A DNA stretch of 64,000 nucleotides from a bacterium (lineage in GTDB: Bacteria; Electryoneota; RPQS01). Below, in pieces: positions 8,519-17,509 of this stretch. The stretch is taken from contig JADJEH010000017.1 of NCBI GenBank assembly GCA_016702305.1, positions 62,001 through 126,000 of the forward strand, in the 5' to 3' direction. The position numbers and the translations under genes are program-made. How positions within the stretch are numbered: position 1 is the stretch's first letter; each line of letters begins with the position of its first letter. Under the pieces are notes generated by a model that was not told the DNA's origin, did no database searches, and worked only from the letters and a program-made list of their open reading frames with translations.

Positions 8519-10146
8519 GCGCGCCCTCCTTCCTCGGTCACTTTACCGCCATCGCACAATTTCTCTTCATACTCCGTGCGGAAAAACCGCAACGTACTGA
8601 GCACAGGATTCGGTGCCGACTGCCCCAGGCCGCACAGACTCGTGCTCTTGACCACGTCACACAGCTCTTCTAAGAGCGCCAGGTCGTACCGCGTGCCCTC
8701 TCCACTGTCAATCTTGGTCAATAGGTTGAGCAACTGTGTCGTGCCTACACGGCACGGCACGCACTTCCCGCACGATTCCGATACCGAGAATTCCATGAAG
8801 TAGCGCGCAATGTCCACTATCCCCGAGCGATCGTCTATCACGACCATTCCACCCGAGCCCATGATTGAGCCAAGCTGCGCCAACGATTCATAGTCCACGC
8901 GCGCATCAAGCTCCTGCTCAGGAATACAACCGCCGGTCGGGCCACCCGTCTGAACCGCCTTCAGTCCGTGGTCGCTGTCCATCCCGCCGCCAATGTCGTA
9001 TATAATCTCCCGCAGCGTAACGCCCATCGGCACTTCAATCAACCCGTTGTTTCTGACGTTTCCCGCCAGCGCAAAGACCTTGGTTCCCTTGCTGCGTTCC
9101 GTGCCGATACCCGCGAACCACGCGCCGCCGTGACGTATGATTGAAGGAATATTCGCAAGCGTCTCCACATTGTTGATCAGCGTGGACTTGCCGAACAGTC
9201 CGCTTTCCGCAGGATATGGTGGACGCGGACGCGGTGTCCCGCGACCGCCCTCAATCGAAGCGATCAGCGCCGTCTCTTCGCCGCACACATAAGCACCCGC
9301 ACCCAAGCGCAGTTCTATGTGGAAGTTGAACGTTGTGCCCATGATGCTCTGACCAAGAAAGGTCGTCTGCTCGGCTTGCCGGATAGCTTTGCGCAGCCGC
9401 TCATAGGCCAGCGGATACTCCGCGCGTATATATATGTAGCCCTTATCCGCGCCCACGGCGAAGCCCGCTATCGCCATGCCTTCCAGCACACGATGAGGAT
9501 CGCTCTCCAGCACGCTGCGATCCATGAACGCTCCCGGATCACCTTCGTCCGCGTTGCAAATCACATACTTCTGCTGCATGCCCGTCTTGGCCACGGTCGT
9601 CCACTTCAAACCGGTCGGATAACCCGCACCGCCGCGACCGCGCAGCCCGCTCTTGATCACTTCCGTAATGACTTCACCCGGCGTCATCGTGGCCAGCACC
9701 TTATAAAGCGCGTGATAGCCCTTGGCCGCGATATAGTCGTCAATATCTTCCGGGTCAATTTGCCCGGAGTTCTCCAAAACAATCTTCAATTGCCGCTTGA
9801 AGAACGGCTGATCCGTTGGCATCACGAGCCGCTGGATCGGTTCGCCTTCAAGGTGATCGAGAATCTCGCCAACATCACTCAGCTTCACAGGCGAGTAGAC
9901 AATTCCATCAGGCTCGATCGCGACGACCGGACTGCCCGCGCACGGACCGATACAGCCCACGCCCTTTGCACTGCACACGTCGCCCAGCCCACGCGCGACA
10001 ATCTCCGCTCGAAATGCCGCCAGCAGCTCTTTGCTCCCCGCAGCCAAACAACCCCCGGCCACGCAAACATGAATCCGGTGCCGTTTCAAGTGCGCGTTCT
10101 GCTGGACGCGCTCGCGAATGTCCGATAAGTCATCAAGAGTGACCAT
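8515..10146 (-). CDS. hoxF: Hydrogenase diaphorase NADH-binding subunit HoxF
   Basis: NAD(H)- and FMN-binding subunit of the hydrogenase, related to NuoF with an added NuoE-like N-terminus. Order: thioredoxin-like [2Fe-2S] domain (about 20-115; CVAGGC and CIGPC ligand pairs), Rossmann/FMN region with GLRGRGGAGYPTGLKW (about 170), SLBB-like domain, and a C-terminal [4Fe-4S] domain (ESCGKCVPCRVGT then SLCGLGQ). ATG at 10146 (MVTLDDLSDIRER) gives 543 aa and overlaps the hoxE stop by 14 nt; the longer frame to 10200 lies within hoxE. Confidence 0.95.
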   Translation of the reverse strand: MVTLDDLSDIRERVQQNAHLKRHRIHVCVAGGCLAAGSKELLAAFRAEIVARGLGDVCSAKGVGCIGPCAGSPVVAIEPDGIVYSPVKLSDVGEILDHLEGEPIQRLVMPTDQPFFKRQLKIVLENSGQIDPEDIDDYIAAKGYHALYKVLATMTPGEVITEVIKSGLRGRGGAGYPTGLKWTTVAKTGMQQKYVICNADEGDPGAFMDRSVLESDPHRVLEGMAIAGFAVGADKGYIYIRAEYPLAYERLRKAIRQAEQTTFLGQSIMGTTFNFHIELRLGAGAYVCGEETALIASIEGGRGTPRPRPPYPAESGLFGKSTLINNVETLANIPSIIRHGGAWFAGIGTERSKGTKVFALAGNVRNNGLIEVPMGVTLREIIYDIGGGMDSDHGLKAVQTGGPTGGCIPEQELDARVDYESLAQLGSIMGSGGMVVIDDRSGIVDIARYFMEFSVSESCGKCVPCRVGTTQLLNLLTKIDSGEGTRYDLALLEELCDVVKSTSLCGLGQSAPNPVLSTLRFFRTEYEEKLCDGGKVTEEGGRA

Positions 10147-10639
10147 GCAGCACCTCGTCAAGTTTCGCCAGTAACTCTTCCTTGGTAAGTGGACCGACAT
10201 CCACTCCGTCTATCGCCGCGATCGGAGCCAGACCACACGTCCCGACGCAACAGGCTGACTGCAAAGTGAATTCACCGTCGGCAGTCGTCTCCTCCAGACC
10301 AATGCCGTATCGCTCTTGCATCGCCTTCAGCAACGCCGGCGCGCCTTTAATGTAGCACGCCGTCCCCGTGCATAGGACGCACGAGTGCTTGCCGGGCGGC
10401 TTTAACGTGAAAAATTGATAAAACGTCGCCACGCCATAAACCTTGCTTAACGGCAAGTTCAGCGATTTAGCGACATAGGCCAATGCCGTCCGATCGAGAT
10501 AGCCTTGAGCATGCTGCACTGCGTGCAGCGACTCGATTAAGGCATGCTCGCTGCGTCCGTGCAAGCGCATGACCGCTTGCACTGCATTCCAACGTTTGTC
10601 GTCGGTCGGCGGGTCGGGTAGTTTGAAGTGAGAACTCAT
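10133..10639 (-). CDS. hoxE: Hydrogenase diaphorase [2Fe-2S] subunit HoxE
   Basis: NuoE-like thioredoxin-fold subunit with one [2Fe-2S] cluster. Ligands are visible as CTGTAC (about residue 90) and CVGTC (about 132). VYGVATFYQFFTL is the family signature helix. Length 168 aa is typical. It is the first gene of the hox-hyp operon. No clear Shine-Dalgarno sequence precedes the ATG. A Rex-type operator lies about 90 bp upstream, so transcription is probably repressed when NADH is low. Confidence 0.94.
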   Translation of the reverse strand: MSSHFKLPDPPTDDKRWNAVQAVMRLHGRSEHALIESLHAVQHAQGYLDRTALAYVAKSLNLPLSKVYGVATFYQFFTLKPPGKHSCVLCTGTACYIKGAPALLKAMQERYGIGLEETTADGEFTLQSACCVGTCGLAPIAAIDGVDVGPLTKEELLAKLDEVLHGHS

Positions 10640-11214
10640 TGAACGGCTGATTATTTAATGACACTTGCGACTGCATTCTGAATGCAGCCGCATCGCGTGC
10701 GTCGTAACGCACATGATAATCGCAAAATATTGTGAAATTTTTCACAATCTACAAGCCCGCACCACGCTTGTGTAACTTGCTCACGAACGGACATGCGCAA
10801 CGAAAACAATTTCTTAAATTCAGACCTGCGGGAGCATATTCCTTTTCCCTCCTGTTTTGTGAGACTCTTAGGCACGATGGCCCCCGTTTTTCCGCGCCCC
10901 TTCCCTTCACCTGCGGACATGCTCTTCAACAAATGTTGACGTTTCACAGCGAGGCATTCCAATTCCTGAGATTGCGACAATATCACACCAAACCTCGACC
11001 CTAAAGAACGCTCAAAACAATCAGGAACAACACAATGAGCGGGCTCATGTGCCCGTCTGCCGGTACCACGCGCCCGCAAAACGTCGTGCGGCGCCCACCG
11101 ACATTTTTTTTGGCTCAATAGCCGATTATTGAATCCGTTGTTACTTTGTTGTAGGTTGTAAATGGTCGGTTGCCTTCGTACGCTCACTCTTCACGCATTA
11201 ACAGGTCTGCAATC
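10640..11214. other. Divergent intergenic region between hoxE and the subtilase gene
   Basis: 575 bp without a credible gene. The hoxE-proximal part holds the Rex-type palindrome. The rest is uneven in composition with short T-rich runs (11104-11111) and must contain the promoter of the subtilase gene, though I cannot place a convincing -10/-35 pair. A minus-strand open frame (10651-11187) and a plus-strand one (10732-11004) cross it but show no recognisable protein features. Confidence 0.6.
10729..10748. promoter_or_regulatory. Rex operator upstream of the hox-hyp operon
   Basis: The 20 bp form a perfect inverted repeat with 9-bp arms (ATTGTGAAA / TTTCACAAT) and a 2-bp spacer. The inner 18 bp match the established consensus of the redox repressor Rex, TTGTGAA-n4-TTCACAA, at every fixed position. 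It is centred about 100 bp upstream of the hoxE start codon. Rex releases DNA when NADH/NAD+ rises, which fits an operon for an NADH-oxidising, H2-evolving or bidirectional hydrogenase. No rex gene lies in the window. Confidence 0.8.
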
Positions 11215-14200
11215 ATGAAACTCCTCTCCCGACTTTGTCCGGTCATCGCACTCGTGCTCCTGACCGTCGGTGCCCGTGCGGCGGAATTCTCCCCATCCCT
11301 CGATTACTTGCTGTCGCAAGCCGCCACCGGTGAACACCTGAGCGCCATCATTATCCTCGAGAGCCCCGTGGATATCCAGACGCTGGATATGCAGTTGCAC
11401 GTCCGCAAAGCGTCGCTCGCCGAACGGCATCGCGAGGTCCTGTCCGCGCTGAAATACAATGCCGACCAGACACAGCCCGCCTTCCGTGCCGAGCTCGAAG
11501 CCGCGCAATCTGCCGGAACCGTCAAAGGATTCACCGCCTACTGGATCGAAAACCTGTTCGTCGTGTCCGCCACCAGTGATTTCCTGCTCTCGCTGCGCGC
11601 GCGCGGCGATATCAAATATGTGACACAGAACTTCACGCCTGAAACGATTGAGCCGATCCGAACCGACGGCACCCGACCCGAGCGCAATCCGCTTGACGCT
11701 GAATTCACAACGCCCGGTCAAGATGCCATCCGTGCCACCGAAGTCAATCGCACACTCGGAATTACCGGCCAAGGCGTTCTCGTCGCAAATTGCGACACCG
11801 GTGTAGACGGGGCACACCCCGCGCTCGCCTCGCGCTGGCGCGGCAACTTTGCGCCCGCCGCCGAATGCTGGCGCGATGCCGTCGGCTTCGGAGATGCCAC
11901 TCCGCAAGACTATTACGGCCACGGTACGCATGTTATGGGCACCATCTGCGGCCGCGAGTTTGAAGCTGACGGCGATACTAATACGGTCGGCAGCGCCCCC
12001 GACGCCCTCTGGATCGCGTCCAACTCCATCAATCAGGGCGTCGGACTCGATTTCGATAACGATATCATTGCCGACTATCAGTGGTTTGCAGACCCCGACG
12101 GTAACGCAGCCACGCTCGACGACGTTCCCGATGTGATCCAAAACAGTTGGGGCGTCGCCACTTTCTTGGGCTACGACCAGTGCTTTGATCTTTGGAACAC
12201 AGTGATCACCAACTGCGAAGCCGCTGGTCCCGTTGTGACGTGGTCGGCCGGCAACGAAGATGTCAGCGGCCTCCGTAGTCCGGCGATCTATTCACTGAAC
12301 GCCTACCAGATCTTTTCTGTCGGCGCGGTGGATGCCACGAACTTCTCCTGGCCCTATCCACTCGCGTGGTTCTCAAGTCAAGGTCCCACGCCATGTGCCC
12401 CCTCGCTGCCCGACGATGTTAAGCCCGAAGTCAGCGCGCCGGGTGTGAGTGTCTATTCCTCCGTGCCGGGCGGCGGGTACGACGGTTCTTACAGCGGTAC
12501 CTCTATGGCCGGACCGCACGTCGCTGGCGCCGTCGCCTTGATGCGTCAAGCCTGTCCGGATTGCGACCACATGACCATCAAAGATGCGCTCATGAACACC
12601 GCCATTGATTTGGGCACACCCGGACAAGACAATCAATTTGGCCACGGCTTCATTGACGCCTACGAGGCTGTGCTGGCCGTCAGCAACCTCGGCGACATCT
12701 GCGGCATCGTGACCAATACCTCTGCGCTGCCCGTCGCCGGTGCCAACATCAGCATCACAACTGGACCGAATCACACGGCAACGGACGCAACGGGCAACTA
12801 TTGTCTACCGCTCAATGCCGGTGCCTATACCGTCATCGTCTCCGCCTTCGGCTACATCTCGCAGACGTTCACTGACGTCATCGTCTCCGATGGCGTCACT
12901 ACTCCACTACATGTCGTCCTGTCGCCCGCTCCGTCTGGTGTCGTATCCGGCACCGTCTTCAGTTGCAATGGCGGCCCGTCCGTCGGTGCCACCGTGACCG
13001 CATTGAACACTCCGGTTGCCCCGGTCACCACCGATGCCGCGGGCTTCTACTCGCTATTGCTGCCGCAAGGCACCTATGACATGAGCGCTTCCGGCACCGG
13101 TTGCCTGCCCCAGACCCTCAATGGAGTCGTCGTCGCCGCGGCCACCACGCAAGATTTCACGCTGGTCTCCGACCCCCGATTCGCATGCAGCGGCCCGGAT
13201 GCCTGGGGCTACACGCAGTGCGAAAATGTGGATGATGGTGGCGTGCCTTTTGACTGGCAGGCCATTACTCCGACAGAAGGCGGCCCCGGAATTTCTGTCG
13301 GCCTCCTATGCGGCGATTGTGCCGCCGGACCGTTTACCCTGCCCTTCCCGGTGCGCCTCTACGGACACACGTACGAGGACTTCCACGTCACAACCAAAGG
13401 GTATATCACCTTTGGCGAGCAGCGGTTTGATTACAGCAATACCTGCTTCCCGGATGATTTGATGCCCGCCGGCATTTACTGTTTCTGGGATGATCTCACG
13501 GGCGAAAACCCCGAAGCCGATATCGCCACCTATTACGATGCCGCCAACCACTGGTTTGTCATCTCGTGGCACGATGTCGGCCATTACGGCGAGTGGACAA
13601 CGCTCGAATCCTTCCAGATTATCGTCTACGATCAGGTCTTCTATCCGACTCTGACAGGCGACAACAGTGTCCTCTTCCAGTATCTCACGGTCAACGACGG
13701 ATCGAGTATCACGGTCGGCATCAAAGAACGCTCCGGGATCAACGCATCAATGTACGTCTGCGACACGGCCTTGGACCCTGCAGCCTTCGGAGTCGAGAAT
13801 GGACGCACCGTCCTAATCTCGACCGGACTCGGATGCACCCTCGGTGACCCCGTCGCCTCCGTCACTCCAGCCGAGCTTGAGGGCAATGCACCGCTCGGCG
13901 GAACGGACAGCGATGCCGTACTGCTGTGCAATACCGGACCGTGCCCGCTCTTCTGGTCGGTATCATGGAACCAGATTTCACCCGCGCTCGCCACGGCAAC
14001 CCACCATGAACCGCGTGTCATATCTGCAACTCGCGAACAGACAGACTATCTGATGGCCATGCGGCGCGGGCTGCGCACCGCCTACGCACCGCCCAGCCAA
14101 CGCGGTCGCTCTCCGCTCGATGCCCAAGGTGGACCCGATGCCTTCGGCTACCACTGGATTGACTCTGACGAACCGGGCGGCCCAGAATTCGACTGGACGG

Positions 14201-15171
14201 ATTTGAACTCAATCGGGACCAATACCGGCATGACCGATGACTTTCAAATTGTCAATTTGCCGCTCCCCTGGCCGATCACTTTCTACGGCGTCACCTACAC
14301 CTCCATCAACGTCTCAACCAAGGGCAACGCGCACTTCGGACCCGAGAACTTCGGCTACGAAAACCAGCCCCTCCCGGATCCGTTTGGACCATTGGCTATG
14401 CTCGCGCCGTTCTGGGCTGACCTCTATCTCCCCGCGTCAGGCCAGATCTTCTACTATGACGACACAGACAACGCGCGATTCATCATTGAATGGGACGACA
14501 TTGACCACTACCCCGGCACCGGCGACCGCTACAACTTCCAAATCGTGATCTATCAGTCGGGCCGCATCGTATTCCAATACGATGAACTCGACCTCGGCGG
14601 CAGCGGACTCGAAATCGCTACTGTCGGCATTCAGGATGAAACCGGAAGCGTTGGTCTGAACGTCGTACACAATGCCCCCTACCTGCATAGTGATATGGCA
14701 ATCGAGTTCACTGCAACCGCGGACTGGCTGCTGATCGCACCGCCCGCGGAAGGACTCCTTGAACCGGGCGATTGCACGACCATTGATTTCACCTATGAAG
14801 CCGGTGGACTTCCCGCCGGTGTCTATACCGGGAATGTTACGCTGGCCTCAAACGACCCCGCCAACACGACTTTGGATATTCCCGTGACGTTCACCGTCGG
14901 CACCTACCCCGCACCCCAGGGACTGACCATTACCTTCCTGCCCGGACCGAATCAACTGCGCTTCGAGTGGCAAAGTGTCGGCGCGCCGCTCTACCAGCTC
15001 TGGTCCGCCGCAAGCTCTGATGGCCCGTACGCCACGCTGGTCGGCTCAACATCGGCGACTTCGCTGAACATCCCCTATGATGGCAGCGCAACGGCCTATT
15101 ACATCGTGACCGCCAACGGCGGAGCGCTACTCGGTGCAGCCGAACTGCCCTTACAGGTCAAATCACATTAA
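11215..15171 (+). CDS. Secreted subtilisin-like (S8) serine protease, multidomain
   Basis: 1318-aa exported protease. Domains: signal peptide (1-24), inhibitor-like propeptide (about 30-140), S8 catalytic domain (about 165-500) with the triad Asp194 (NCDTGVDG), His236 (YGHGTHVMG) and Ser430 (SGTSMAGPHVAG), two carboxypeptidase-regulatory-like beta domains (about 505-575 and 580-650), two copies of a roughly 200-aa beta-sandwich module beginning GPDAWGY (about 660) and GPDAFGY (about 973), and a short FN3-like end. The same module occurs in the C25 protease at 47849-52378. Unlike several neighbours it has no NPFNP sorting domain. ATG at 11215 is preferred over open frame to 11170 because it starts the signal peptide. 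A terminator follows. Confidence 0.92.
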   Translation: MKLLSRLCPVIALVLLTVGARAAEFSPSLDYLLSQAATGEHLSAIIILESPVDIQTLDMQLHVRKASLAERHREVLSALKYNADQTQPAFRAELEAAQSAGTVKGFTAYWIENLFVVSATSDFLLSLRARGDIKYVTQNFTPETIEPIRTDGTRPERNPLDAEFTTPGQDAIRATEVNRTLGITGQGVLVANCDTGVDGAHPALASRWRGNFAPAAECWRDAVGFGDATPQDYYGHGTHVMGTICGREFEADGDTNTVGSAPDALWIASNSINQGVGLDFDNDIIADYQWFADPDGNAATLDDVPDVIQNSWGVATFLGYDQCFDLWNTVITNCEAAGPVVTWSAGNEDVSGLRSPAIYSLNAYQIFSVGAVDATNFSWPYPLAWFSSQGPTPCAPSLPDDVKPEVSAPGVSVYSSVPGGGYDGSYSGTSMAGPHVAGAVALMRQACPDCDHMTIKDALMNTAIDLGTPGQDNQFGHGFIDAYEAVLAVSNLGDICGIVTNTSALPVAGANISITTGPNHTATDATGNYCLPLNAGAYTVIVSAFGYISQTFTDVIVSDGVTTPLHVVLSPAPSGVVSGTVFSCNGGPSVGATVTALNTPVAPVTTDAAGFYSLLLPQGTYDMSASGTGCLPQTLNGVVVAAATTQDFTLVSDPRFACSGPDAWGYTQCENVDDGGVPFDWQAITPTEGGPGISVGLLCGDCAAGPFTLPFPVRLYGHTYEDFHVTTKGYITFGEQRFDYSNTCFPDDLMPAGIYCFWDDLTGENPEADIATYYDAANHWFVISWHDVGHYGEWTTLESFQIIVYDQVFYPTLTGDNSVLFQYLTVNDGSSITVGIKERSGINASMYVCDTALDPAAFGVENGRTVLISTGLGCTLGDPVASVTPAELEGNAPLGGTDSDAVLLCNTGPCPLFWSVSWNQISPALATATHHEPRVISATREQTDYLMAMRRGLRTAYAPPSQRGRSPLDAQGGPDAFGYHWIDSDEPGGPEFDWTDLNSIGTNTGMTDDFQIVNLPLPWPITFYGVTYTSINVSTKGNAHFGPENFGYENQPLPDPFGPLAMLAPFWADLYLPASGQIFYYDDTDNARFIIEWDDIDHYPGTGDRYNFQIVIYQSGRIVFQYDELDLGGSGLEIATVGIQDETGSVGLNVVHNAPYLHSDMAIEFTATADWLLIAPPAEGLLEPGDCTTIDFTYEAGGLPAGVYTGNVTLASNDPANTTLDIPVTFTVGTYPAPQGLTITFLPGPNQLRFEWQSVGAPLYQLWSAASSDGPYATLVGSTSATSLNIPYDGSATAYYIVTANGGALLGAAELPLQVKSH

Positions 15172-15198
15172 CCGCCAGTAGGTACGGCAAATAAAATA

Positions 15199-15235
15199 GC
15201 CCCCGCGAGATTCACTCGCGGGGGCTTACATTTAT
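15199..15235 (+). terminator. Rho-independent terminator after the subtilase gene
   Basis: An 11-bp perfect stem (GCCCCCGCGAG / CTCGCGGGGGC) with a 5-nt loop (ATTCA), followed by the T-rich stretch TTACATTTATT. It lies 28 nt after the subtilase stop and between it and the convergent histidine kinase gene. Confidence 0.85.
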
Positions 15236-15318
15236 TGATGCTTCGCGTCCTAGGCTGAAACCTACTGTGCAGAGCCAGTAGATCACGCTGTGCGGCGTTC
15301 CGCTCCGCTTACATTATC

Positions 15319-17115
15319 TCATCTCGTCAGCGGTAAACGAATCGAGAACGTGCTGCCGCGCCCCAACTGCGTGTCAACGTCCGCAGTGCCGCCATGCGCC
15401 AGCGCCGCATGCTTCACAATCGCCAACCCCAATCCCGTGCCACCGTACTTGCGGTTGCGCGATGCGTCCACGCGATAGAACCGCTCAAAGATGCGCGGCA
15501 AGTGCTTCTCCGCGATACCCGGTCCGTGATCTTCCACCGAAATGACCAGCGTTCCCCGATCGGCAACCGCACGCACCTCGATTTCCGTCTGCTCCGGACT
15601 ATACTTGCAGGCGTTGTCGAGCAAGTTCACGATTGCCTGCCGCACGAGAAAACCATTGATCGGCGCGCGCAACTCCTCCGCGCACCGGATATTCACCCGC
15701 TGTCGGCGAGCTTCCCGCGTCGCCTGCGTTGCTTCCAACGCTTCATATAAGATCGGCAAAATCGTCAGATCTTCCACCGCCAGCTTCGCCGACTCGCTCG
15801 CCTGCTCGATTCGCGCCAAACTCAGCAGGTCTTCGATGATCGCCTGCAGGTAGTCGGCCTGACGCGACATCATCTCCAAAAACCGTTCCGCATCCGCTGG
15901 ATTGCTCAACGCACCGTCCCGCAACGTCTCGATCGAACCCTTGATCGCCGTTACCGGCGTTCTCAATTCATGACTGGCATTCGCCACGAACTCCCGCCGC
16001 GTCGTTTCCATCCGTCGCATCTGCGTGATATCGTTGATTACCACGACCACACCCGCTACCCGCCCCTCTTCCAGGATCGGCGTTCCGCGCAGTTGCAGAA
16101 TCCGCTCCTGGTTCTCGTAGCGCACAATCTCGCGCTCAACAGTCTGCCCGGCGGCCAGCGTGAAGTGGACGAACTGCTGAACATCCGTGTTCCGCACCGC
16201 CTCCTCAATCGTCCGCCCCTGCGACCGCGTGCGATCCACATTGAACAGCCGCGCCGCCGCAGTGTTCATCATGATCACTTGGCCCTCACTGTCCACGGCC
16301 AAGACCCCTTCCAACATCGCCGCCAATACCGCTTCACGCTCCTCGCGCTGCCGCTCCACAGCTCGGATTCGGTCGTCTAACTGACCGGCCATGTGGTTCA
16401 GCGCCCGACTGAGAGACGCCAATTCTGTGGTCTCGGGCTCCTCAAGACGGGCATCCAAGTGCCCCTCCGCGAAGCGCGTCGCCCCTTGCCGCAACGTCTC
16501 GATCGGGACCGTGACGCGCCGCACGACATAGAACACGAGCAGCACGCCGACCCCGATCATCAGGAGTGAAATGGAAACCAGCCCGGATGTGCGCCGCAAA
16601 ACCTCCCACCGCGATGCCGCCACCGGCTCGCTCCCGCGTAGCACCGCCACGATCTGGTCTCCTGCCCGCAGGGGCCTCGCCAACGCGAATTCCGTGCGGT
16701 TCAGTCCCCCCTCAAATTGAATACTATATCCCACGCGGCCGACCAGCGCCTCCCGCACCTCGATCCGGTTCGCGAAGTTCGGCAATGCGTGCGCCGATGT
16801 GTCGCTGTCCCCTATGGGCCGGCCGTCCGGACCAATCAGTGTCAAACGAAAAGAGCCCACTTCCGCATATTCGCGAAGCAGGCTCCGGCAAGCAAAAGTG
16901 TCTTGTTCCAGCACGTATTCCGTCAACTGACGCCCGACTAACTGGAGCCGAAGGTCGAGGCTGTGCTCAACGTGCCCAAGCTCGGCCCGCCGAAACGCCG
17001 CCCCGATGAAATACAGCAAGAGCAGCACGGTGGCCAGCGCGATGGCCACATACGGCATAAACAGACGACGAAATAGCGGCCGTTGGTGCGACATGGCAGA
17101 AGGTACGGAGCCCAT
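15319..17115 (-). CDS. PhoR-like sensor histidine kinase
   Basis: Membrane sensor kinase of 598 aa. Order: cytoplasmic N-terminus, TM1 (about 20-42), periplasmic sensor region (about 43-170), TM2 (about 178-198), HAMP (about 200-250), PAS domain (about 262-370), HisKA with the phosphoacceptor in NASHELRTPVTAIKG (about 380), and HATPase_c with N box NLLDNACKYSPEQT, G1 VEDHGPGIAE and GGTGLGLAIVKHA. This order is that of PhoR-type kinases, but no phosphate genes are nearby, so the signal is unknown. It follows the response regulator genes by 172 bp. ATG at 17115 has AAGG 4 nt upstream; ATG at 17094 is an alternative. Confidence 0.92.
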   Translation of the reverse strand: MGSVPSAMSHQRPLFRRLFMPYVAIALATVLLLLYFIGAAFRRAELGHVEHSLDLRLQLVGRQLTEYVLEQDTFACRSLLREYAEVGSFRLTLIGPDGRPIGDSDTSAHALPNFANRIEVREALVGRVGYSIQFEGGLNRTEFALARPLRAGDQIVAVLRGSEPVAASRWEVLRRTSGLVSISLLMIGVGVLLVFYVVRRVTVPIETLRQGATRFAEGHLDARLEEPETTELASLSRALNHMAGQLDDRIRAVERQREEREAVLAAMLEGVLAVDSEGQVIMMNTAAARLFNVDRTRSQGRTIEEAVRNTDVQQFVHFTLAAGQTVEREIVRYENQERILQLRGTPILEEGRVAGVVVVINDITQMRRMETTRREFVANASHELRTPVTAIKGSIETLRDGALSNPADAERFLEMMSRQADYLQAIIEDLLSLARIEQASESAKLAVEDLTILPILYEALEATQATREARRQRVNIRCAEELRAPINGFLVRQAIVNLLDNACKYSPEQTEIEVRAVADRGTLVISVEDHGPGIAEKHLPRIFERFYRVDASRNRKYGGTGLGLAIVKHAALAHGGTADVDTQLGRGSTFSIRLPLTR

Positions 17116-17287
17116 TCCGCCTTGTCAACTTTTTGGGCTTATCGTGAAAGTGCTGGACACGCCTTTTATCCGCGATGGCAGGTGGTGGTTACACCCTCCC
17201 CGCCTTCTGTGACGTCAGACCTCCCGGTGGCAAACGGTTACCGCCGGTCCGCCAAGATCGCCGACTGGTCTGGCTCGGAATGGACTC

Positions 17288-17509
17288 TTAGACCCGAAAA
17301 CGGTAGCCGACTCCCCGCACCGTCTCAATGTAATGACCGCAGTCCCCCAGCTTCCTCCGCAGACCGACGATCATCACATCAACCGAACGGTCGGACACCG
17401 CGTGCTTCTCCCCATGGACTGCATCCACAAGCTGATACCGCGTGAACACCCAACCCGGTCGCCGCGCCATGTGGTGCAACACCCGGAACTCCGAGCTGGT
17501 CAGGTCCAC
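17288..17509 (-). CDS. Response regulator, C-terminal winged-helix fragment (frameshifted)
   Basis: Encodes 73 aa of an OmpR/PhoB-type DNA-binding domain: LTSSEFRVLHHMARRPG, the recognition-helix region SDRSVDVMIVGLRRKLG and the C-terminal ETVRGVGYRFRV wing. It is in the +1 frame relative to the receiver fragment, overlapping its end by 10 nt. Frame restoration by adding one A in the run at about 17508-17511 would join the two as ...GDQKVDLTSSEF..., exactly the usual beta-strand entry to this domain. It could in principle start at its GTG and be translated by reinitiation, but a broken or mis-sequenced single gene is likelier. Confidence 0.75.
   Translation of the reverse strand: MDLTSSEFRVLHHMARRPGWVFTRYQLVDAVHGEKHAVSDRSVDVMIVGLRRKLGDCGHYIETVRGVGYRFRV

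Noticed and set aside
10651..11187. 178-aa minus-strand open frame upstream of hoxE
   Set aside because: It spans the Rex operator and promoter region, has no signal or known motif, and its residue mix (many Arg, Ser, Cys) looks like translated non-coding DNA.
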